Origin: Pseudomonas capsici
GTDB lineage: Bacteria > Pseudomonadota > Gammaproteobacteria > Pseudomonadales > Pseudomonadaceae
Direction of reading: 5' to 3'
DNA: 64,000 nucleotides
NCBI RefSeq assembly: GCF_017165765.1
Contig: NZ_JAFGZD010000008.1
Location: 62,001 to 126,000 of the forward strand
Below the pieces are notes generated by a model. It was not told where the DNA came from and did not search any database. It saw only the letters and a list, made by a program, of their open reading frames with translations. A program made the position numbers and the translations under genes. Positions 41,487 to 51,460 of this stretch are shown piece after piece; positions within the stretch are counted from its first letter, which is position 1, and each line of letters starts with the position of its first letter.

Positions 41487-42832
41487 TTCAGCGCCTCGGC
41501 CAGCTTGCCATGCAGACCACCAAAGCCGCCGTTGCTCATGATCACCACATGGGTGCCGGGCTGAGCCTGGCTTTTGACCCGCTCGATGATCCCTTCAAGA
41601 GAATCGCTGACAATCGACGGCACCGAACATTGCGCAGCGGTCGCGGCCAGATCCCAGCCCAGATTGGCCGGTGCGTACCAGACCACCTGATCGGCCTGCT
41701 GCACGCTTTCCGGCAGACCATCGCGGTGCGCGCCCAGCTTCATGGAGTTGGAGCGCGGTTCGATGATGGCGATCACCGGCGCATCGGCGACTTTCTTGCG
41801 CAGCCCGTCGAGGGTGGTGGCAATCGCGGTCGGGTGGTGCGCAAAGTCGTCATAAATGGTGATGCCGCGAACCTCTGCGACTTTCTCCATGCGGCGCTTG
41901 ACGCTCTTGAAAGCACTCAGCGCCTCGACGCCCTGCGCAGGCACCACACCCACATGCCGCGCCGCCGCCAGGGTCGCCAGGGCGTTGGCGACGTTGTGCT
42001 GACCGGTCATGGTCCACTCGACCACGCCTTGCGGCTGGCCGTCGAACAGCACTTCAAAACGCGAGCCGTCTTCACTCAACAGACGCGCCTGCCACTGGCC
42101 GTTCTGCCCGGTGGTTTGGACCGGCGTCCAGCAACCCATTTCAATAACCCGCTGCAAGGCAGGCTCGGTGGTTGGATGAATCACCAGACCTTCACTCGGG
42201 ATAGTGCGCACCAGATGGTGGAACTGCCGCTCGATGGCTGGCAGATCCGGGAAGATATCCGCGTGATCGAACTCAAGGTTGTTGAGGATCGCGGTACGCG
42301 GGCGGTAATGGACGAACTTGGAACGCTTGTCGAAAAAGGCGCTGTCATATTCGTCAGCTTCGACCACGAAAAACGGCGTGCCGCCCAGACGCGCAGACAC
42401 CGCGAAGTTCTGCGGAATACCGCCGATCAGGAAGCCCGGGCTCATGCCTGCATGTTCCAGCACCCAGGCCAGCATGCTGCTGGTGGTGGTCTTGCCGTGA
42501 GTACCGGCAACGGCCAGCACCCAGCGACCCTGCAGGACATGGTCGGCCAGCCACTGCGGGCCGGAAACATAAGGTAAACCTTTATTGAGCACATGTTCGA
42601 CGGCAGGGTTACCGCGCGACAGCGCATTACCGATCACCACCAGATCCGGAGCAGGCTCCAGTTGCGCGGCGTCATAGCCCTGAGTCAACTCGATGCCCTG
42701 AGCTTCCAGCTGGGTGCTCATCGGCGGGTAGACGTTGGCGTCGGAGCCCGTGACGCGATGCCCCAACTCTTTGGCGAGTACCGCCAGCGAGCCCATGAAC
42801 GTGCCGCAGATACCAAGGATATGAATATGCAT
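41483..42832 (-). CDS. mpl: UDP-MurNAc:L-Ala-gamma-D-Glu-meso-DAP ligase Mpl
   Basis: The 449-residue Mur-ligase family enzyme re-attaches recycled murein tripeptide to UDP-MurNAc. The N-terminal nucleotide motif is [19 protein letters not shown], the P-loop is [13 protein letters not shown], and the C-terminal domain has [16 protein letters not shown]. It works with the lytic transglycosylases and DacA encoded in the same window, whose products feed muropeptide recycling. It leads the mpl-ubiX-lipoprotein unit. Confidence 0.95.
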   Translation of the reverse strand: MHIHILGICGTFMGSLAVLAKELGHRVTGSDANVYPPMSTQLEAQGIELTQGYDAAQLEPAPDLVVIGNALSRGNPAVEHVLNKGLPYVSGPQWLADHVLQGRWVLAVAGTHGKTTTSSMLAWVLEHAGMSPGFLIGGIPQNFAVSARLGGTPFFVVEADEYDSAFFDKRSKFVHYRPRTAILNNLEFDHADIFPDLPAIERQFHHLVRTIPSEGLVIHPTTEPALQRVIEMGCWTPVQTTGQNGQWQARLLSEDGSRFEVLFDGQPQGVVEWTMTGQHNVANALATLAAARHVGVVPAQGVEALSAFKSVKRRMEKVAEVRGITIYDDFAHHPTAIATTLDGLRKKVADAPVIAIIEPRSNSMKLGAHRDGLPESVQQADQVVWYAPANLGWDLAATAAQCSVPSIVSDSLEGIIERVKSQAQPGTHVVIMSNGGFGGLHGKLAEALK

Positions 42833-43027
42833 GATGACCTCTTATAACATCCGCGCAGGGTAGCTCAGGACCGCTGAAATGGCACCCGGTGTTTGTCCCG
42901 GACGGCGAAAGCCTACGTCTAAAGTTCATGCCCGCTGTCATGATAAATGGCCTAATCTTGCTACTCTTCCCTGCCAGACGTTTGACCACGCTGAATTCCC
43001 CCACAACAAGAATCAGGAGACTTCACC

Positions 43028-44548
43028 ATGCGTTACGCACATCCGGGTACCGAAGGCGCCATCATCAACTTCAAGGAACGCTACGGTAACTACATCGGCG
43101 GCGAGTTCGTCGCGCCGGTCAAAGGCCAGTACTTCACCAACACCTCGCCCATCACCGGCAAACCCATCGCAGAATTCCCCCGCTCCACTGCCGAGGATAT
43201 CGACAAGGCACTGGATGCCGCCCATGCTGCGGCCGATGCATGGGGCGCGACCTCCGTACAGGAGCGTTCGCTGACCCTGTTGAAGATCGCCGACCGCATC
43301 GAAGCCAACCTCGAAAAACTGGCCATCACCGAAACCTGGGACAACGGCAAGGCGATCCGTGAAACCCTGAATGCCGATATCCCGCTGGCAGTCGACCATT
43401 TCCGCTATTTCGCCGGAGCCCTGCGGGCTCAGGAAGGCAGCGCAGCGGAGATCGACGGCAATACCGTGGCGTATCACATCCACGAGCCGCTGGGCGTGGT
43501 CGGCCAGATCATCCCGTGGAACTTCCCGATCCTGATGGCGGCCTGGAAACTCGCGCCAGCCCTGGCGGCTGGCAACTGCGTCGTGCTCAAGCCCGCCGAG
43601 CAAACGCCGCTGGGCATCAGCGTGCTGGTCGAGCTGATCGGCGACCTGCTGCCGCCGGGCGTGTTGAACGTAGTCCAGGGTTATGGCCGCGAAGCCGGTG
43701 AAGCGCTGGCCAGCAGCAAGCGCATCGCCAAGATTGCCTTCACCGGCTCCACGCCGGTGGGTTCGCACATCATGAAACTGGCAGCGGACAACATCATTCC
43801 GTCCACCGTGGAACTGGGCGGCAAGTCGCCGAACATCTTCTTCGAAGACATCATGAGCGCCGAGCCGGAGTTCATCGAGAAGGCTGCCGAAGGCGTGGTC
43901 CTGGCGTTCTTCAACCAGGGCGAAGTCTGCACCTGCCCTTCCCGTGCGCTGGTTCAGGAGTCCATCTATCCGCAGTTCATGGAAGCGGTGATGAAGAAGG
44001 TCCTGAAGATCAAGCGTGGCGACCCGCTGGACACCGACACCATGGTCGGCGCACAGGCCTCGCAGCAGCAGTTCGACAAGATCCTCTCGTATCTTGAGAT
44101 TGCCCAGTCCGAAGGCGCCGAGCTGCTGACCGGCGGTAAGGTGGAAAAACTGGAAGGCGATCTGGCAACCGGTTACTACATCCAGCCGACGCTGCTCAAA
44201 GGCAACAACAAGATGCGCGTCTTCCAGGAAGAAATCTTTGGCCCGGTGGTCAGCGTCACGACCTTCAAGGACGAAGCCGAAGCCCTGGCCATCGCCAACG
44301 ACACCGAGTTCGGTCTGGGTGCCGGCGTATGGACCCGCGACATCAACCGCGCCTACCGCGTAGGCCGCGCCATCAAGGCCGGTCGCGTCTGGACCAACTG
44401 CTACCACCTGTATCCGGCGCATGCGGCATTCGGTGGTTACAAGAAGTCCGGCGTAGGTCGCGAAACCCATAAAGTGGCGCTGGAGCATTATCAGCAGACC
44501 AAGAACCTGCTGGTGAGCTACGACACCAATCCGCTGGGCTTCTTCTAA
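43028..44548 (+). CDS. exaC: NAD+-dependent acetaldehyde dehydrogenase ExaC
   Basis: The 506-residue aldehyde dehydrogenase has its active-site Cys in [14 protein letters not shown] and Glu in [15 protein letters not shown]. The length and N-terminus ([10 protein letters not shown]) match ExaC of Pseudomonas, used in ethanol and ethanolamine catabolism to oxidise acetaldehyde to acetate. AGGAG lies 8 bases upstream. Its neighbours eutB and eutC produce acetaldehyde, which explains the location. I see no convincing sigma-54 promoter in the 195-bp upstream gap. Confidence 0.9.
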   Translation: MRYAHPGTEGAIINFKERYGNYIGGEFVAPVKGQYFTNTSPITGKPIAEFPRSTAEDIDKALDAAHAAADAWGATSVQERSLTLLKIADRIEANLEKLAITETWDNGKAIRETLNADIPLAVDHFRYFAGALRAQEGSAAEIDGNTVAYHIHEPLGVVGQIIPWNFPILMAAWKLAPALAAGNCVVLKPAEQTPLGISVLVELIGDLLPPGVLNVVQGYGREAGEALASSKRIAKIAFTGSTPVGSHIMKLAADNIIPSTVELGGKSPNIFFEDIMSAEPEFIEKAAEGVVLAFFNQGEVCTCPSRALVQESIYPQFMEAVMKKVLKIKRGDPLDTDTMVGAQASQQQFDKILSYLEIAQSEGAELLTGGKVEKLEGDLATGYYIQPTLLKGNNKMRVFQEEIFGPVVSVTTFKDEAEALAIANDTEFGLGAGVWTRDINRAYRVGRAIKAGRVWTNCYHLYPAHAAFGGYKKSGVGRETHKVALEHYQQTKNLLVSYDTNPLGFF

Positions 44549-44560
44549 CCAAGCCTTTGC

Positions 44561-44613
44561 TCGCCTAATGAATTCGCTCCCAGCGATCCGTGTGGGAGCG
44601 GATTCATCCGCGA
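44561..44613. repeat. REP-type inverted pair between exaC and eutB
   Basis: AATGAATTCGCTCCCA on the left and TGGGAGCGGATTCATCCGCGA on the right form an imperfect hairpin around GCGATCCGTG. It belongs to the same REP family as 7529-7560 and lies inside the exaC-eutBC cluster, separating the two transcription units or modulating the downstream message. Confidence 0.75.
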
Positions 44614-44826
44614 ACAAGCCAACGCACCAACTCCGGGCAACCCACGCCCCGCGTCAAGGCAACGCCCGCTCAATAACACCGCCGATACCCCGCAAATTCG
44701 CACTTCCATTCACTATGGAGTATTAATTGCTTACATCGCTTCCCACAGTCGCTTGAACCGGAACGTCACCGGTTTGACCGAAAGACTACGTCCGACGCCA
44801 ACGGCGGGACGTCATGGAGAATCTGT

Positions 44827-46221
44827 ATGGCAAGCTTTTCCCAGGCTATCGGTGCGCTGACGTACCGTTTCGACAGCCTCAAGGACGTCATGGCAAAAGC
44901 CAGTCCTGCCCGCTCCGGTGATTTTCTGGCCGGGGTTGCGGCGCAAAACGATGGTGAGCGGGTCGCCGCACAAATGGCGCTGGCCAATATTCCCCTCAAG
45001 CACTTCCTTGAAGAAGCGCTGATCCCCTACGAAAAAGACGAAGTCACCCGCCTGATTATCGATACCCACGACAAGCTGGCCTTTGCGCCTGTCAGCCATC
45101 TGACCGTGGGCGGCTTTCGTGACTGGCTGCTCAGTGACAAGGCCGACGAAGCCAGCCTTCGCGCACTGGCCCCTGGCCTTACGCCGGAGATGGCCGCGGC
45201 GGTCTCGAAAATCATGCGCGTGCAGGACCTGGTGCTGGTGGCGCAGAAGATTCGCGTCGTGACGCGCTTTCGCAACACCGTCGGCCTGCGCGGACGCCTG
45301 TCGACCCGCCTGCAGCCCAATCATCCGACCGACGAGCCGTCGGGCATTGCGGCCAGCGTGCTGGATGGCCTGCTGTACGGCAACGGCGACGCCATGATCG
45401 GCATCAATCCGGCCACCGACAGCACTTCATCGATCGTTGCATTGCTGGAAATGCTCGATGCGATCATCCAGCGCTATGAAATCCCGACTCAGTCCTGTGT
45501 GCTGACCCATGTCACCACATCGATTGAAGTGATCAATCGCGGCGTGCCGGTCGATCTGGTCTTCCAATCCATCACCGGCACCGAGGCCGCCAATGCCAGC
45601 TTCGGGATCAACCTGAAACTGTTGCAGGAAGGCTATGAAGCGGGCCTGAGCCTCAATCGCGGGACGCTCGGGCAGAACCTGATGTATTTCGAAACCGGCC
45701 AGGGCAGTGCCCTGTCGGCCAACGCGCACCATGGCGTTGATCAGCAGACCTGCGAAACCCGCGCCTACGCCGTGGCCCGGCATTTCAATCCGTTTCTGGT
45801 CAACACCGTGGTCGGTTTCATCGGCCCGGAATACCTCTACAACGGCAAACAGATCATCCGCGCCGGCCTGGAAGACCACTTCTGCGGCAAGCTGCTGGGC
45901 GTGCCCATGGGCTGCGACATCTGCTACACCAACCACGCCGAAGCCGATCAGGACGATATGGACACGCTGCTGACGTTGCTGGGCGTGGCGGGAATCAACT
46001 TCATCATGGGTATCCCCGGCTCCGACGACATCATGCTCAATTACCAGACCACCTCCTTCCATGACGCGCTCTATGCGCGGCAAAGCCTGGGCTTGCGTCC
46101 TGCGCCCGAATACGAAGCCTGGCTGGAAAGGATGGGCATCTTCACCCAGGCCGATGGCCATGTGCGCTTTGGCGACAGCCTGCCACCGGCCTTTCGCAAC
46201 GCATTGGCGCATCTGGCATGA
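44827..46221 (+). CDS. eutB: Ethanolamine ammonia-lyase large subunit EutB
   Basis: The 464-residue TIM-barrel subunit of the adenosylcobalamin-dependent lyase cleaves ethanolamine to acetaldehyde and ammonia. Family motifs include [33 protein letters not shown], and [21 protein letters not shown]. The length is normal. Unlike enteric eut operons, no shell genes, EutA reactivase or eut regulator are present here. The gene overlaps eutC by four bases. Confidence 0.96.
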   Translation: MASFSQAIGALTYRFDSLKDVMAKASPARSGDFLAGVAAQNDGERVAAQMALANIPLKHFLEEALIPYEKDEVTRLIIDTHDKLAFAPVSHLTVGGFRDWLLSDKADEASLRALAPGLTPEMAAAVSKIMRVQDLVLVAQKIRVVTRFRNTVGLRGRLSTRLQPNHPTDEPSGIAASVLDGLLYGNGDAMIGINPATDSTSSIVALLEMLDAIIQRYEIPTQSCVLTHVTTSIEVINRGVPVDLVFQSITGTEAANASFGINLKLLQEGYEAGLSLNRGTLGQNLMYFETGQGSALSANAHHGVDQQTCETRAYAVARHFNPFLVNTVVGFIGPEYLYNGKQIIRAGLEDHFCGKLLGVPMGCDICYTNHAEADQDDMDTLLTLLGVAGINFIMGIPGSDDIMLNYQTTSFHDALYARQSLGLRPAPEYEAWLERMGIFTQADGHVRFGDSLPPAFRNALAHLA

Positions 46222-47057
46222 GTGAACCTTCCATGACCGACGACACACTCCCCAACCCATGGCTGGAACTGCGCCGCCTGACTCCGGCACGCATCGCTCT
46301 GGGTCGTACCGGCACCAGCCTGCCCACTGCCGCACAACTGGACTTTCAGTTCGCCCATGCCCAGGCACGAGATGCCGTGCACTTGCCCTTCGATCATGCG
46401 GGATTAAGTGCGCAACTGGCGGAAAAAGGCCGCGAAACCCTGCTGCTGCACAGTGCCGCTGCCGACCGCCACAGTTATCTGCAACGCCCGGATCTTGGAC
46501 GACGCCTGAACGATGAATCGGCTAGCCAGTTGAGGGATTACGCTACAGCCCATCCCGGCGGCGTCGATCTGGCGATAGTGGTTGCCGATGGCCTGTCATC
46601 GCTGGCCGTGCATCGTCATACCGTCCCGTTTCTGGCCCGACTGGAAGAACAGGCCACTGCCGAAGGCTGGACACTGTCTCCCGTCATTCTGGTGGAGCAA
46701 GGCCGGGTCGCCATCGCCGATGAAATCGGTGAACTGCTGGGGGCGAAGATGGTGGTGATCCTGATCGGAGAGCGCCCGGGCCTGAGCTCCCCGGACAGCC
46801 TGGGATTGTATTTCACCTATGCACCCAAGGTTGGCCTGAACGACGCCCATCGCAACTGTATTTCCAATGTGCGACTGGAAGGCCTGAGTTACGCAATGGC
46901 GGCTCATCGCCTGCTCTATCTGATGCGTGAGGCTTGTCGGCGACAGATCTCGGGGGTCAACCTCAAGGATGAAGCCGAATTGAAGACTGTGGAATCGGAT
47001 GAGGCAGCCGATAACAAAGATAACTTCCTGCTGGCTGGTCCGGTTGAGCCGCATTAG
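46218..47057 (+). CDS. eutC: Ethanolamine ammonia-lyase small subunit EutC
   Basis: The 279-residue small subunit helps bind the cobalamin cofactor of the lyase. Motifs include [29 protein letters not shown] residues (short form GRTGTSLPT), [11 protein letters not shown] and [20 protein letters not shown]. The start overlaps the eutB stop by ATGA; an ATG five codons later is also possible. EutB and EutC form the complete alpha6beta6 enzyme. Confidence 0.95.
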   Translation: MSEPSMTDDTLPNPWLELRRLTPARIALGRTGTSLPTAAQLDFQFAHAQARDAVHLPFDHAGLSAQLAEKGRETLLLHSAAADRHSYLQRPDLGRRLNDESASQLRDYATAHPGGVDLAIVVADGLSSLAVHRHTVPFLARLEEQATAEGWTLSPVILVEQGRVAIADEIGELLGAKMVVILIGERPGLSSPDSLGLYFTYAPKVGLNDAHRNCISNVRLEGLSYAMAAHRLLYLMREACRRQISGVNLKDEAELKTVESDEAADNKDNFLLAGPVEPH

Positions 47058-47141
47058 ATTGCGCTTTCTAAAGCCAGTCGGCAGCATCGGACCGTCGCCC
47101 GAGCACACTGCATTCGCCCATAGTGAAGTTGAGGCCCAATC

Positions 47142-47594
47142 ATGCGGATCATAAAAGCAACTCTCGAACATCTGGACCTGCTCTGCCCACTGTTCATCAA
47201 ATATCGCGAGTTTTATGGCGAGTTGCCCTTTCCGGATTCGTCGCGCGACTTTCTGGAAAAGCGTCTGCGCCGCGATGAGTCGGTGATCTACCTGGCACTG
47301 TCCAAGGATGACGACAACAAGGTTCTGGGCTTCTGCCAGCTCTACCCGAGCTTTTCGTCCCTTTCGCTCAAGCGCGTATGGATTCTCAACGACATCTACG
47401 TGGCCGAAGACTCGCGTCGCCAACTGGTCGCCGACCACCTGATGAAGCATGCCAAACAGATGGCCAAAGAAACCCAGGCCGTGCGCATGCGCGTGTCCAC
47501 CAGCAGCGACAACGAAGTGGCGCACAAGGTCTATGAGTCCATCGGCTTCAAGGAAGATACGCAGTTCAAGAACTACGTCTTGCCGATCAACTAA
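47142..47594 (+). CDS. GNAT-family N-acetyltransferase
   Basis: The 150-residue acetyltransferase has the acetyl-CoA-binding region LNDIYVAEDSRRQLVADHLM (motif A, with a degenerate Q/R-x-x-G/A pattern) and the C-terminal VYESIGFKED. The substrate, small molecule or protein, is unknown. It follows eutC by 84 bp but shows no obvious link to ethanolamine use. Confidence 0.85.
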   Translation: MRIIKATLEHLDLLCPLFIKYREFYGELPFPDSSRDFLEKRLRRDESVIYLALSKDDDNKVLGFCQLYPSFSSLSLKRVWILNDIYVAEDSRRQLVADHLMKHAKQMAKETQAVRMRVSTSSDNEVAHKVYESIGFKEDTQFKNYVLPIN

Positions 47595-47624
47595 GGTCAT
47601 AAATCACCTTGTGAGAGGCTGCTT

Positions 47625-47704
47625 GCTGGCGACTTAACGGCAAGCTGCCTCCCACCAGTGTTGTCCGATCAGGATTGACCCGCGGGAGCGACTTCAGTCG
47701 CGAA
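47625..47704. repeat. Degenerate REP-like segment
   Basis: A CTGGCGACTTAACGGCAAGC-like left part and GCGGGAGCGACTTCAGTCGCGAA on the right (about 47682-47704) resemble diverged REP units in opposite orientation. The right unit contains its own palindrome, CGACTTCAGTCG. It lies in the 210-bp gap before dedA. Confidence 0.45.
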
Positions 47705-47804
47705 GAACCCCGTGCCGTGTTTATACCTCTATAATGCCGCCCGTAGCGCTCAGTAGTTTCTTCCGCACGCGCCCTGTTCCAAGGGTCTGGCCTCAGGTAT
47801 TCCA

Positions 47805-48452
47805 ATGGATTTCAACCCCCTCGACCTCATCCTGCACCTCGATGTGTACCTCGACCTGCTGGTCAAGAACTACGGCACCTGGATCTACGCCATCCTGTTT
47901 CTGGTGATTTTCTGTGAAACCGGCCTGGTGATCATGCCGTTCCTGCCGGGCGACTCGCTGCTGTTCATCGCCGGCGCCGTGGCAGCCGGCGGCGGCATGG
48001 ACCCGGTGCTGCTGGCCGGGCTGCTGATGCTGGCGGCTATCCTGGGCGACAGCACCAACTACATCATCGGGCGCACCGCTGGCGAGAAACTGTTCAGCAA
48101 CCCGAACTCGAAAATCTTCCGCCGCGACTACCTGATTCGCACTCAGGTGTTCTATGCACGTCATGGCGGCAAGACCGTGACACTGGCGCGCTTCCTGCCG
48201 ATCATTCGTACTTTTGCCCCGTTCGTCGCAGGTGTCGGCAGAATGCCTTATCTGCGTTTCGTGGGTTTCAGCGTACTGGGCTCGATCCTGTGGGTCGGCA
48301 GCCTGGTCACGCTGGGTTTCTATTTCGGCAATGTGCCCTTCATCAAGCAGAACCTCACCCTTCTGGTGCTGGTGATCATTCTGATCTCGCTGCTGCCCAT
48401 GATCATCGGTCTGGTACGCAGCCGCATGGGCCGTTCGGTGGACGCCCGCTAA
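47805..48452 (+). CDS. DedA-family membrane protein
   Basis: The 215-residue inner-membrane protein is of the DedA/VTT type, with FCETGLVIMPFLPGDSLLFIAGA, GDSTNYIIGRTAGEKLF and ARFLPIIRTFAPFVAGVG as family motifs. DedA proteins support membrane-potential maintenance and undecaprenyl-phosphate recycling. This is the second DedA domain in the window; unlike 34301-35617 it has no phosphatase part. mtfA follows after 3 bp. Confidence 0.92.
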   Translation: MDFNPLDLILHLDVYLDLLVKNYGTWIYAILFLVIFCETGLVIMPFLPGDSLLFIAGAVAAGGGMDPVLLAGLLMLAAILGDSTNYIIGRTAGEKLFSNPNSKIFRRDYLIRTQVFYARHGGKTVTLARFLPIIRTFAPFVAGVGRMPYLRFVGFSVLGSILWVGSLVTLGFYFGNVPFIKQNLTLLVLVIILISLLPMIIGLVRSRMGRSVDAR

Positions 48453-48455
48453 GTC

Positions 48456-49268
48456 ATGTGGTCGTTCAGCAACTGGCGCAGGCGGCGCACGCTGGCCAAA
48501 AATCCCGTCGCACCTGAACTATGGCAACGGGTGCGTCAGCGGCTGCCGATTCTGGACGGTTTGAGCGATGCGCAGGATCAAGCCTTGCGCGAAGCCTGCG
48601 TGCTGTTTCTGCAAGCCAAGCACCTGACGGCATTGCCGGGCGTAGAACTGGATGATGAGCAACGCCTGTTCCTCGCCGCCCAGGCCCAGTTGCCGCTGCT
48701 CAACCTTGAAGACCTGAACTGGTATCAGGGTTTTCATGAAATCGTCCTGTACCCCGGCGACTTCATCAGCCCGCAGCGGCACCGCGACGCCAGCGGTATC
48801 GAACATGAATGGGATGGCGAACACAGCGGCGAGGCCTGGCAACAGGGCCCGGTGATTCTGGCGTGGCCGGGAGTGCTGTCCAGCGGCAACTGGGATGCCT
48901 ACAACCTGGTCATCCACGAACTGGCGCACAAGCTCGACATGCTCAACGGCGACGCCAACGGCCTGCCGCCCTTGCATGCCGACATGCGCATCAGTGAATG
49001 GGCCCGAGTGATGCAGAGCGCCTACGACGACCTCAACCGGCAACTGGACAGCGACCCGGACCTCGAAACCGCCATCGACCCCTACGCCGCCGAAGACCCG
49101 GCCGAATTCTTTGCCGTGACCAGCGAATACTTCTTCAGCGCCCCCGACCTGCTGCACGAAGCCTATCCCGAGGTCTATGAGCAACTGAAAGCCTTTTACC
49201 GCCAGGACACCCTGGCGCGGCTACAGGCCCTGCAAAAGGGCGACACGGACTATCAAAGCCCACGCTGA
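48456..49268 (+). CDS. mtfA: M90-family zinc peptidase MtfA
   Basis: The 270-residue cytosolic metallopeptidase carries the motif VIHELAHKLDMLNGDANG, i.e. HExxH with a downstream Glu ligand in AAEDPAEFFAVTSEYFF. In E. coli MtfA binds the glucose regulator Mlc and links to PtsG control. In Pseudomonas the partner is not established. It is coupled to the upstream dedA gene by a 3-bp gap. Confidence 0.92.
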   Translation: MWSFSNWRRRRTLAKNPVAPELWQRVRQRLPILDGLSDAQDQALREACVLFLQAKHLTALPGVELDDEQRLFLAAQAQLPLLNLEDLNWYQGFHEIVLYPGDFISPQRHRDASGIEHEWDGEHSGEAWQQGPVILAWPGVLSSGNWDAYNLVIHELAHKLDMLNGDANGLPPLHADMRISEWARVMQSAYDDLNRQLDSDPDLETAIDPYAAEDPAEFFAVTSEYFFSAPDLLHEAYPEVYEQLKAFYRQDTLARLQALQKGDTDYQSPR

Positions 49269-49371
49269 TCCAACGCGGTACGTGTCAACATCCACAGAAT
49301 ATGCCTATAATCCGGCCACTTTTTGGCGCTCGCGCCATTCTCTGTCTGGTTAACTACGGGGGCAAAACCCA

Positions 49372-49899
49372 ATGAGCTACAGCAAGATTCCGGCTGGTAA
49401 AGACCTGCCGAACGACATCTACGTCGCTATCGAAATCCCGGCCAACCACGCGCCGATCAAATACGAAATCGACAAAGAATCCGATTGCCTGTTCGTTGAC
49501 CGCTTCATGGCCACCCCGATGTTCTACCCGGCCAACTACGGTTTCATCCCCAACACCCTGGCCGACGACGGTGACCCCCTCGACGTGCTGGTCGTGACCC
49601 CTTACCCGGTTGCTCCAGGTTCGGTGATCCGTGCCCGTCCGGTCGGTATCCTGAACATGACCGACGATGGCGGCGGCGATGCCAAGGTTATCGCAGTACC
49701 TCACGACAAGCTGTCCCAGCTGTATGTCGACGTGAAAGAGTACACCGACCTGCCAGCCCTGCTGCTGGAGCAGATCAAGCACTTCTTCGAGAACTACAAG
49801 GATCTCGAAAAAGGCAAATGGGTGAAGATCGACGGTTGGGGCAATGCTGACGCAGCCCGCGCCGAGATCCTGAAATCGGTTGAAGCCTACAAAGGCTGA
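49372..49899 (+). CDS. ppa: Inorganic pyrophosphatase Ppa
   Basis: The 175-residue family I soluble pyrophosphatase hydrolyses PPi and drives biosynthetic reactions forward. The metal-binding [13 protein letters not shown] motif, the [12 protein letters not shown] segment and the [14 protein letters not shown] segment are intact. The length equals that of E. coli PPase. A short hairpin at 49918-49941 follows. Confidence 0.97.
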   Translation: MSYSKIPAGKDLPNDIYVAIEIPANHAPIKYEIDKESDCLFVDRFMATPMFYPANYGFIPNTLADDGDPLDVLVVTPYPVAPGSVIRARPVGILNMTDDGGGDAKVIAVPHDKLSQLYVDVKEYTDLPALLLEQIKHFFENYKDLEKGKWVKIDGWGNADAARAEILKSVEAYKG

Positions 49900-49917
49900 T
49901 CACCCGTTTCGCTGCTT

Positions 49918-49941
49918 CGGAACACCTGACCGGGTGTTCCG
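49918..49941 (+). terminator. Possible ppa terminator hairpin
   Basis: CGGAACACC and GGTGTTCCG form a 9-bp stem with a TGACCG-type loop, 18 bp after the ppa stop. It lacks a T-run, so the call is tentative. Confidence 0.5.
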
Positions 49942-50245
49942 AACACCTTCTGCAAAACGCCCTCCTCCGCTCTTCCCCTCCTGCCTCGCAAATCCTTCAG
50001 AAACCCGACAATAAACAAACGTATAAAAATACATTCATCATTTAAAACGCGATAAACAAAACGTGAATCCGGTAAAGCCGGTTTAAATCAGAACGCTGCG
50101 TTTAATTAAAATAAACGTATTGCGGAACATGCCTACGCAACAACTATTCCCCCTGTAGGTCGCTCATCACAAGCAACGGGAGAACAACCGTATTTGAACA
50201 CCCCGTTCATTTAAACGGATTCGCGACCGCCGTAAACTCGGCCTC
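49942..50245. promoter_or_regulatory. AT-rich control region upstream of the S24 repressor
   Basis: This stretch is strongly AT-rich compared with its flanks and repeats AAACG/TAAACG-type words. Examples are AAACAAACGTAT, ATTTAAAACG, AAACAAAACG, the inverted pair CGTTTA-N7-TAAACG at 50099-50117, and CATTTAAACGG near 50210. No reading frame is convincing. The clustering of half-sites just upstream of an XRE-type regulator suggests its own operators plus promoter. Confidence 0.5.
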
Positions 50246-50977
50246 ATGAATACATCAGGTGATCGACTACGCATACTCCTGCGGGAGTGCCATCTTTCTG
50301 CAACGGACTTTGCAGCCAACCGCAAAGTCACGCCCCAGCACGTGAACAACTGGTTCAAACGCGGCGTGCCCATGGCGCGGCTGGAAGAAGTGGCTGAACT
50401 ACTGACCGTCAACCCCCGCTGGCTGCGCACCGGCGAAGGCCCCAAACACCCGACAGACTCCGCCAACGAGAATAATGGCGGCGATACTCCGATTACGCTC
50501 CATCAAGGCAGAAGCCTGCTGCGCGGCGATGTGGAAATTCAGATCTACAAGGAAATCGAATCCACCCACAGCATCGGCAAAACCGTACTGGCCGAAGCAC
50601 CGGGGCAAAAGATACGTTTGCCCATGCACGTGCTGCAAACCATGAACATCGACCCCAAGAACACCATGTGCGTCGCCATGATCGGTAACAGCATGGCCGA
50701 CAAGATCCAGGACGGCTCACTGCTGGGCGTCAACCGCGACCTGACCCAGGTCATCGATGGCGAAATGTACGCCCTCGAACACGGTGGCATCCTGCGCGTG
50801 CGCTACCTCTACCGCCTGCCCAACGGTGGCCTGCGCCTGCGCAGCCACAACAACAGCGAATACCCGGACGAACTGTTCAGCGCCGAAGAAATCGAGCGGG
50901 AAAACATCCGCATCCTGGGCTGGATATTCTGGTGGTCGACCCTCAACAGCCGCCGCAACGCCATGCTGCTGCGCTGA
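50246..50977 (+). CDS. XRE-type HTH / S24-fold transcriptional repressor
   Basis: The 243-residue protein has an N-terminal HTH (about 16-40, ATDFAANRKVTPQHVNNWF) and a C-terminal LexA/CI-like S24 domain (about 120-230). The nucleophile Ser149 sits in MIGNSMADKI. The position expected for the general-base Lys (LexA VKRL) appears to be Arg186 in RVRYLYR, so self-cleavage is uncertain. Relatives include phage and pyocin repressors (PrtR-like). No phage or pyocin genes lie nearby. It is followed by a clean terminator. Confidence 0.85.
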   Translation: MNTSGDRLRILLRECHLSATDFAANRKVTPQHVNNWFKRGVPMARLEEVAELLTVNPRWLRTGEGPKHPTDSANENNGGDTPITLHQGRSLLRGDVEIQIYKEIESTHSIGKTVLAEAPGQKIRLPMHVLQTMNIDPKNTMCVAMIGNSMADKIQDGSLLGVNRDLTQVIDGEMYALEHGGILRVRYLYRLPNGGLRLRSHNNSEYPDELFSAEEIERENIRILGWIFWWSTLNSRRNAMLLR

Positions 50978-51194
50978 ACAGGTACAGCTACGGTGTGAGA
51001 AAGTGTTTCAAGGCTGGGCATCCGTGGAAAACATCAGTATCCTATCGCCACCATTCGGCACAGGCCGCCCAGAGCGCTCCGTGCCACACAAGGCGAACGA
51101 CACGTTCGGTTTGTTACCTTTTCAGCGTCCCTTGCGGATGCACCTGTTGAAGGCGATTGCGGTTTACCAAAAATAAACCAAGACCGTCCCCGAG

Positions 51195-51220
51195 AAGCCG
51201 GCCACAAGCCGGCTTTTTAT
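51195..51220 (+). terminator. Rho-independent terminator after the repressor
   Basis: AAGCCGGC, loop CACAA, and GCCGGCTT, followed by TTTAT. This is a canonical stem with a T-run, 218 bp after the repressor stop. Confidence 0.85.
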
Positions 51221-51402
51221 TGTCTGACGGAAAGTTAGTCAGCGATTCAGAGGCGTCTGTATCGAGCTGTAAGAGAGGGTTGGGGGGATCCGTGTGGTGC
51301 GCTTCGGAGGCTGGGTACTACGGCTGTCTCTGATAAGTCCTTTGATACTTGGCTAAAAAACGTGCCAGTATCACGCTCCCCACGAGAAGCCACTCAACAA
51401 AC

Positions 51403-51428
51403 GTACCGGGTCCCCAATGACCCGGTAC
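51403..51428 (-). terminator. Hairpin downstream of the NRPS-PKS operon
   Basis: GTACCGGGT and ACCCGGTAC form a perfect 9-bp stem with an 8-base loop, 33 bp beyond the stop of the leftward binding-protein gene. Read leftward it is followed by GTTTGTTG, a weak T-run. It is probably the end of the cluster transcript. Confidence 0.6.
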
Positions 51429-51460
51429 TGCTCGGAAGGTATTGGCATCGCCGTTGAATC

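Larger units (their letters stand above)
50978..51460. other. Intergenic junction between repressor and NRPS-PKS cluster
   Basis: This 483-bp region holds the repressor terminator at 51195-51220, a hairpin at 51403-51428, and no gene I can support. It marks the left edge of the AT-richer cluster. I see no tRNA gene, direct repeat or integrase remnant here that would serve as an attachment site. Confidence 0.5.

Noticed and set aside
42833..43027. Sigma-54 promoter upstream of exaC (TGGCAC...GTTTGT near 42880)
   Set aside because: The -12 GC element at the required spacing is missing, so the match is only to the -24 half.
50246..51460. A prophage or pyocin locus next to the S24 repressor
   Set aside because: No structural, lysis or integrase genes occur on either side; the neighbours are ppa and the NRPS-PKS cluster.
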